This document shows, piece by piece, positions 5,889-7,850 of a DNA stretch of 7,850 bases; position 1 is the first letter of the stretch, and each line of letters starts with the position of its first letter. Below the pieces are notes generated by a model. The model saw nothing but the letters and a program-made list of their open reading frames with translations. It had not been told where the DNA came from and did no database searches. The stretch comes from an uncultured Lachnospiraceae bacterium (lineage in GTDB: Bacteria; Bacillota; Clostridia; Lachnospirales; Lachnospiraceae), in assembly GCA_910579645.1 (NCBI GenBank), contig CAJTVK010000168.1, positions 1-7,850 on the forward strand. Direction: 5' to 3'. Position numbers and translations under genes: made by a program.

Positions 5889-5935
5889 AGAAGTCAACAA
5901 TTAACCCCAAAATAAAATTATGGAGAGTTAGGACT

Positions 5936-6199
5936 ATGGAAAAGACATTATTTGAGCAGATGGGCGGGACATATACAAGGACTGGCGATTATTATTTACC
6001 TGCCGAAAAAGAAAGGCACATCGGCGTATGGGGACAGAGACATGCAAGGTATTTGAAGCTAAACATTAAGGTTTTGTATATGAACCTTCTTACAAGCGGC
6101 AAGTTGAATGAATATCTTGCACGTGTAGACGCACTGGCAAAAGATATGTTTTTTCGGCTGGTAGCGGAATATGCCGACAGGCAGGGCGTGAATGATTAA
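5936..6199 (+). CDS. TnpV-like transposon-encoded protein, shortened
   Basis: The N-terminal FEQMGGTYT, DYYLP and IGVWGQRHARYLK, and the block NLLTSGKLNEYLA with DMFFRLV, match the TnpV family found on transposons and integrative elements of Clostridia. Its molecular role is not well defined; no catalytic residues can be assigned. ATG 5936 follows GGAGAG (5922-5927) by eight bases. The product is 87 residues, while family members are usually about 115-125. Two parts seem missing: the loop of some eight residues between YYLP and the IGxWGQRH block, and the whole C-terminal region that normally follows the QGVTE-like segment (here QGVND then stop). I could not find that region in other frames downstream. 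It is therefore probably a decaying remnant, though an active short form cannot be excluded. It marks this stretch as mobile-element-derived. Confidence 0.8.
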   Translation: MEKTLFEQMGGTYTRTGDYYLPAEKERHIGVWGQRHARYLKLNIKVLYMNLLTSGKLNEYLARVDALAKDMFFRLVAEYADRQGVND

Positions 6200-6276
6200 T
6201 TTATTCATAGGTGAATGACAGTGTTTCCGTAATAAGCGGCAGTCCCATCTAAACTTAAGCAAAGACAGTTTGAGAA

Positions 6277-6305
6277 TTGAAAAATCCCATGTTTTCGTGT
6301 ATAAT
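6277..6305 (+). promoter_or_regulatory. Promoter of the TfoX-domain gene
   Basis: TTGAAA (6277-6282), a 17-base spacer and a perfect TATAAT (6300-6305) form a near-consensus sigma-A promoter. The predicted start near 6312 leaves an untranslated leader of about 60 bases before ATG 6374. This gives the small gene strong expression independent of the tnpV remnant. Confidence 0.78.
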
Positions 6306-6373
6306 TGAAAAAAGTTAAACTAAGAATCCGTAAGTTGGAAGGATAAGTAAATCACGGAGAATTGGAGATAAAT

Positions 6374-6631
6374 ATGTCAGAATTAACATCAATGATGAAT
6401 ATTGGCAGAGAAATGAAAAAAAAACTAATATCTGTTGGTATTGAATCTTCCGAAGAACTAATTGAGACAGGTGCAAAAGACGCATTTCTTAAGCTAAAGC
6501 AGAAATATCCAAATATATGTCTGGTACATTTATATACATTAGAAGGAGCTATTCATAATACAGAATATAACAGACTTTCTGAAAATACAAAAAAGGAATT
6601 GAAAGAATTTAGCGATTTTCTGAAAAAATAA
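6374..6631 (+). CDS. Stand-alone TfoX C-terminal domain protein
   Basis: An 85-residue protein matching the TfoX C-terminal domain: MNIGREMKKKLISVGI (8-23), SSEELIETGAKDAFLKLK (25-42), then NICLVHLYTLEGAI (47-60). The helix-hairpin-helix-like NIGxxxxxxLxxVGI opening and the GAxxAF segment are family hallmarks. In full-length TfoX/Sxy of Gammaproteobacteria this domain accompanies an N-terminal domain and the protein controls competence genes; the isolated C-terminal domain in Firmicutes has no established role that I know of. ATG 6374 lies five bases after GGAGA (6364-6368); an in-frame TTG at 6362 would overlap that site and is rejected. The gene is AT-rich, unlike the core genes upstream, and begins 174 bases after the tnpV remnant, suggesting it arrived as element cargo. 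Confidence 0.88.
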   Translation: MSELTSMMNIGREMKKKLISVGIESSEELIETGAKDAFLKLKQKYPNICLVHLYTLEGAIHNTEYNRLSENTKKELKEFSDFLKK

Positions 6632-6654
6632 CAGTAATGTGAATTTCCTATGTA

Positions 6655-6684
6655 TTGAGAAGTTGCAGAACCAGAACATAAAAT
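6655..6684 (+). promoter_or_regulatory. Probable promoter of the CxxCxC small gene
   Basis: TTGAGA (6655-6660), 18 bases, TAAAAT (6679-6684): five of six matches in each box. Predicted start is near 6691, ten bases before the AAAGGAG ribosome site. The spacing is one base longer than ideal, and read-through from the TfoX-domain gene is also possible because no terminator separates the two. Confidence 0.5.
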
Positions 6685-6715
6685 CGAAAATTGCTTATCT
6701 GAAAGGAGCTACATC

Positions 6716-6913
6716 GTGGAAGAATTAAAATCTATTATGGAGAAATTCGTTGCGTCTGGTTGGGATTTAATATCTATTCCCGCACAACAATGGTTAGAGG
6801 GAAAAGCCGATAAAGACAATTTAGTATCAACAATCAAGCAAGCAGACAAAGAATGTGGAAGCTGCGGTTGCGAATTAGACCCATTGTATAAGAGAGTTTT
6901 GGAATTGATTTAA
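6716..6913 (+). CDS. Conserved-looking 65-residue protein with CxxCxC motif, function unknown
   Basis: GTG start at 6716 with an excellent AAAGGAG (6702-6708) seven bases upstream. The protein has an acidic/amphipathic N-terminal half (MEELKSIMEKFVASGWDL, then IPAQQWLEGK) and a C-terminal cysteine cluster, C47-GS-C50-G-C52, followed by ELDPLYKRVLELI. There is no signal peptide or membrane segment, so it should be cytosolic. The cysteine spacing could bind a metal or act in redox chemistry, but no known fold is recognised. I have an impression that similar short proteins occur in Clostridia but cannot verify it. It lies 84 bases after the TfoX-domain gene, with a possible promoter of its own, and is closed by a terminator overlapping its stop codon. 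Confidence 0.82.
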   Translation: MEELKSIMEKFVASGWDLISIPAQQWLEGKADKDNLVSTIKQADKECGSCGCELDPLYKRVLELI

Positions 6914-6936
6914 TATCGCTATCAATTCCTGTTTTT
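6901..6936 (+). terminator. Terminator overlapping the end of the CxxCxC gene
   Basis: GGAATTGAT (6901-6909) pairs perfectly with ATCAATTCC (6921-6929) across an 11-base loop that contains the TAA stop (6911-6913), followed by TGTTTTT (6930-6936). The left arm is coding sequence, so a translating ribosome would interfere with folding; termination should be most efficient once the ribosome leaves. Confidence 0.75.
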
Positions 6937-6984
6937 CGGGAAGTCAAGTATAAAAAGAACTCGGAATTTCATAAGGTGAGAATA

Positions 6985-7656
6985 ATGATTAGAGAAGTAA
7001 AATGGACAAAATATTTATGGCTGAGCCTGCTCTCATTTGCAGCATTTATGCTTGAATATCTGTCAATATTCGGAATTGAAGTGATATTTCTACATGTAGA
7101 TATACAGAATTATACAGCGTACCAAAGAAGTATTCATTGTATTATAATGGTTTTCATGTGGGCGTTTTTCATTGGTGCTCTCCTGCTTTTTTCAAGGAAA
7201 CAGTATCATTTCCCGGTAAGAGGAAACAAAAGGGACATCATTTCCTTGAAAAATTGGATAGTAACGCTTGCTTGTTTTATTGGCTGCAAAATTATGACTT
7301 TCATTGATTGGCATACATTAAAGATTATTGGAGAAGCACAGGGTAAAACCGTATTTCAATTTTGTGCGCAATATTTATACTATATATTTGAAGTGGTACT
7401 TGTTGTTCTAATCATAATATATGGGCAAAAAGCGATTGAAACCTTGTTGAAAAAAGAAAGCCTCATTCCTTTTGGTGGTATTATTTTAGCTATTACATGG
7501 GGGGCATTTCATTTCGTATCAAGAGGAGTAGGACTAGAAATATGGAACGGAATTTCTACTATGATATTTTCTGTTCTTAGTGGAGTAATGTATTTAAGAT
7601 TAAATAGAAAATACTTGTATAGCTATCTTTTCATCGCTATGGGGTATTTGCTATAA
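6985..7656 (+). CDS. Multi-pass membrane protein, distantly CPBP/CAAX-protease-like
   Basis: Start at ATG 6985 (223 residues), five bases after AGGTGA (6974-6979); a GTG at 6976 in frame falls inside that site. Hydrophobic segments lie at about 9-36, 50-69, 90-108, 127-147, 160-178, 186-204 and 209-223, so six or seven membrane passes. Near the fifth, WGAFH (172-176) resembles motif 2 of the CPBP (Abi/CAAX) intramembrane proteases (aromatic-xxx-His). Motif 1, normally EExxxR, is reduced to a single Glu at 152 with Lys at 156, and only N188 could stand for part of motif 3. It is either a degenerate, perhaps inactive, family member or an unrelated membrane protein; I favour the former weakly. 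No convincing promoter was found; TATAAA at 6949-6954 lacks a good -35. The gene is AT-rich like its neighbours and followed by a strong hairpin terminator. Confidence 0.82.
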   Translation: MIREVKWTKYLWLSLLSFAAFMLEYLSIFGIEVIFLHVDIQNYTAYQRSIHCIIMVFMWAFFIGALLLFSRKQYHFPVRGNKRDIISLKNWIVTLACFIGCKIMTFIDWHTLKIIGEAQGKTVFQFCAQYLYYIFEVVLVVLIIIYGQKAIETLLKKESLIPFGGIILAITWGAFHFVSRGVGLEIWNGISTMIFSVLSGVMYLRLNRKYLYSYLFIAMGYLL

Positions 7657-7709
7657 TCTCCCATTTATCGGGCGGACAACATATCACCAAAAAGCCAGAC
7701 ACATAATAC

Positions 7710-7760
7710 GCAGAGTTGGCAGGCTTGTGAGCAATCACAGCCTGTCGGCTCTGCTCTTTT
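7710..7760 (+). terminator. Long GNRA-capped hairpin terminator
   Basis: Stacked arms pair from outside in: GCAGAG/CTCTGC, TTGG/TCGG (with G-U pairs), then CAGGCTTGTGA/TCACAGCCTG with one bulged T, closed by a GCAA tetraloop (7731-7734). TCTTTT follows. It lies 54 bases after the membrane-protein stop. It is much longer than a minimal terminator, so part of it could be a mobile-element structure or a stabilising 3' end. Confidence 0.8.
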
Positions 7761-7850
7761 ATCCAAAGATAAACGAACATGATTTTTATTTGAAATTAAA
7801 TAGTATGCCCATCTTCCGAAAAAAAAATTCAAAAACTTTTTAGAAAGTAT
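7761..7850. other. AT-rich end of window without recognisable gene
   Basis: No ribosome site, promoter pair or coding frame of note is visible. Near the end, TTC-AAAAA-C-TTTTT-AGAA (7828-7845) forms a near-palindrome preceded by a run of nine A. It may belong to the upstream region of a gene beyond the window. Confidence 0.4.

Noticed and set aside
5842..5904. Twenty-codon frame (MQNSKQHLAVDN...) before the tnpV-like gene.
   Set aside because: Ribosome-site spacing of about two bases is poor and the product resembles nothing recognisable.

Overview
This window looks like a piece of a chromosome from a Gram-positive member of the Clostridia, most likely a Lachnospiraceae-type gut anaerobe. 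The evidence is the gene order rho - rpmE (zinc-type L31) - DUF1385 membrane protein - prmC - prfA, the Clostridia-like protein sequences, strong Shine-Dalgarno sites (GGAGG-like) before almost every gene, and sigma-A type promoters. The species cannot be named from the sequence alone.

Core part (about 56-5458, all genes on +). rho (210-1745) encodes the transcription termination factor, with a long KExx tetrapeptide-repeat insertion between its N-terminal helical domain and its RNA-binding cold-shock-like domain. A well-formed promoter (TTGCAT - 17 - TACAAT) and a structured 5' leader lead into rpmE (1880-2080), which is closed by an intrinsic terminator at 2109-2139. Then come a DUF1385/YqhQ-type membrane protein (2163-3182), prmC (3223-4155, release-factor glutamine methyltransferase, with an unusual internal insertion) and prfA (4270-5349, release factor 1, the substrate of PrmC). 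A strong terminator at 5412-5458 ends the block. Rho ends transcription, while PrmC and RF1 modify and carry out translation termination, so this is a housekeeping information-processing cluster.

Accessory part (about 5459-7850). Base composition drops sharply to AT-rich DNA and gene density falls. The boundary holds imperfect direct repeats (5464-5511), an imperfect inverted repeat (5558-5583) and a possible 26-codon gene. A shortened TnpV-type transposon gene (5936-6199) follows. Next come three small genes whose signals suggest separate transcription: a stand-alone TfoX C-terminal-domain protein (6374-6631) behind a good promoter, a 65-residue protein with a CxxCxC motif (6716-6913) ending in its own terminator, and a multi-pass membrane protein distantly like CPBP/CAAX-type proteases (6985-7656), followed by a long GNRA-capped terminator hairpin (7710-7760). 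I read this as the remains or cargo of a mobile element inserted next to the prfA operon. No integrase, CRISPR array, tRNA or rRNA is visible here.

No complete new system can be demonstrated. The best candidates for follow-up are the Rho repeat insertion, the L31 leader RNA with competing hairpins, and the small TfoX-C / CxxCxC / membrane-protein gene trio beside the transposon remnant.
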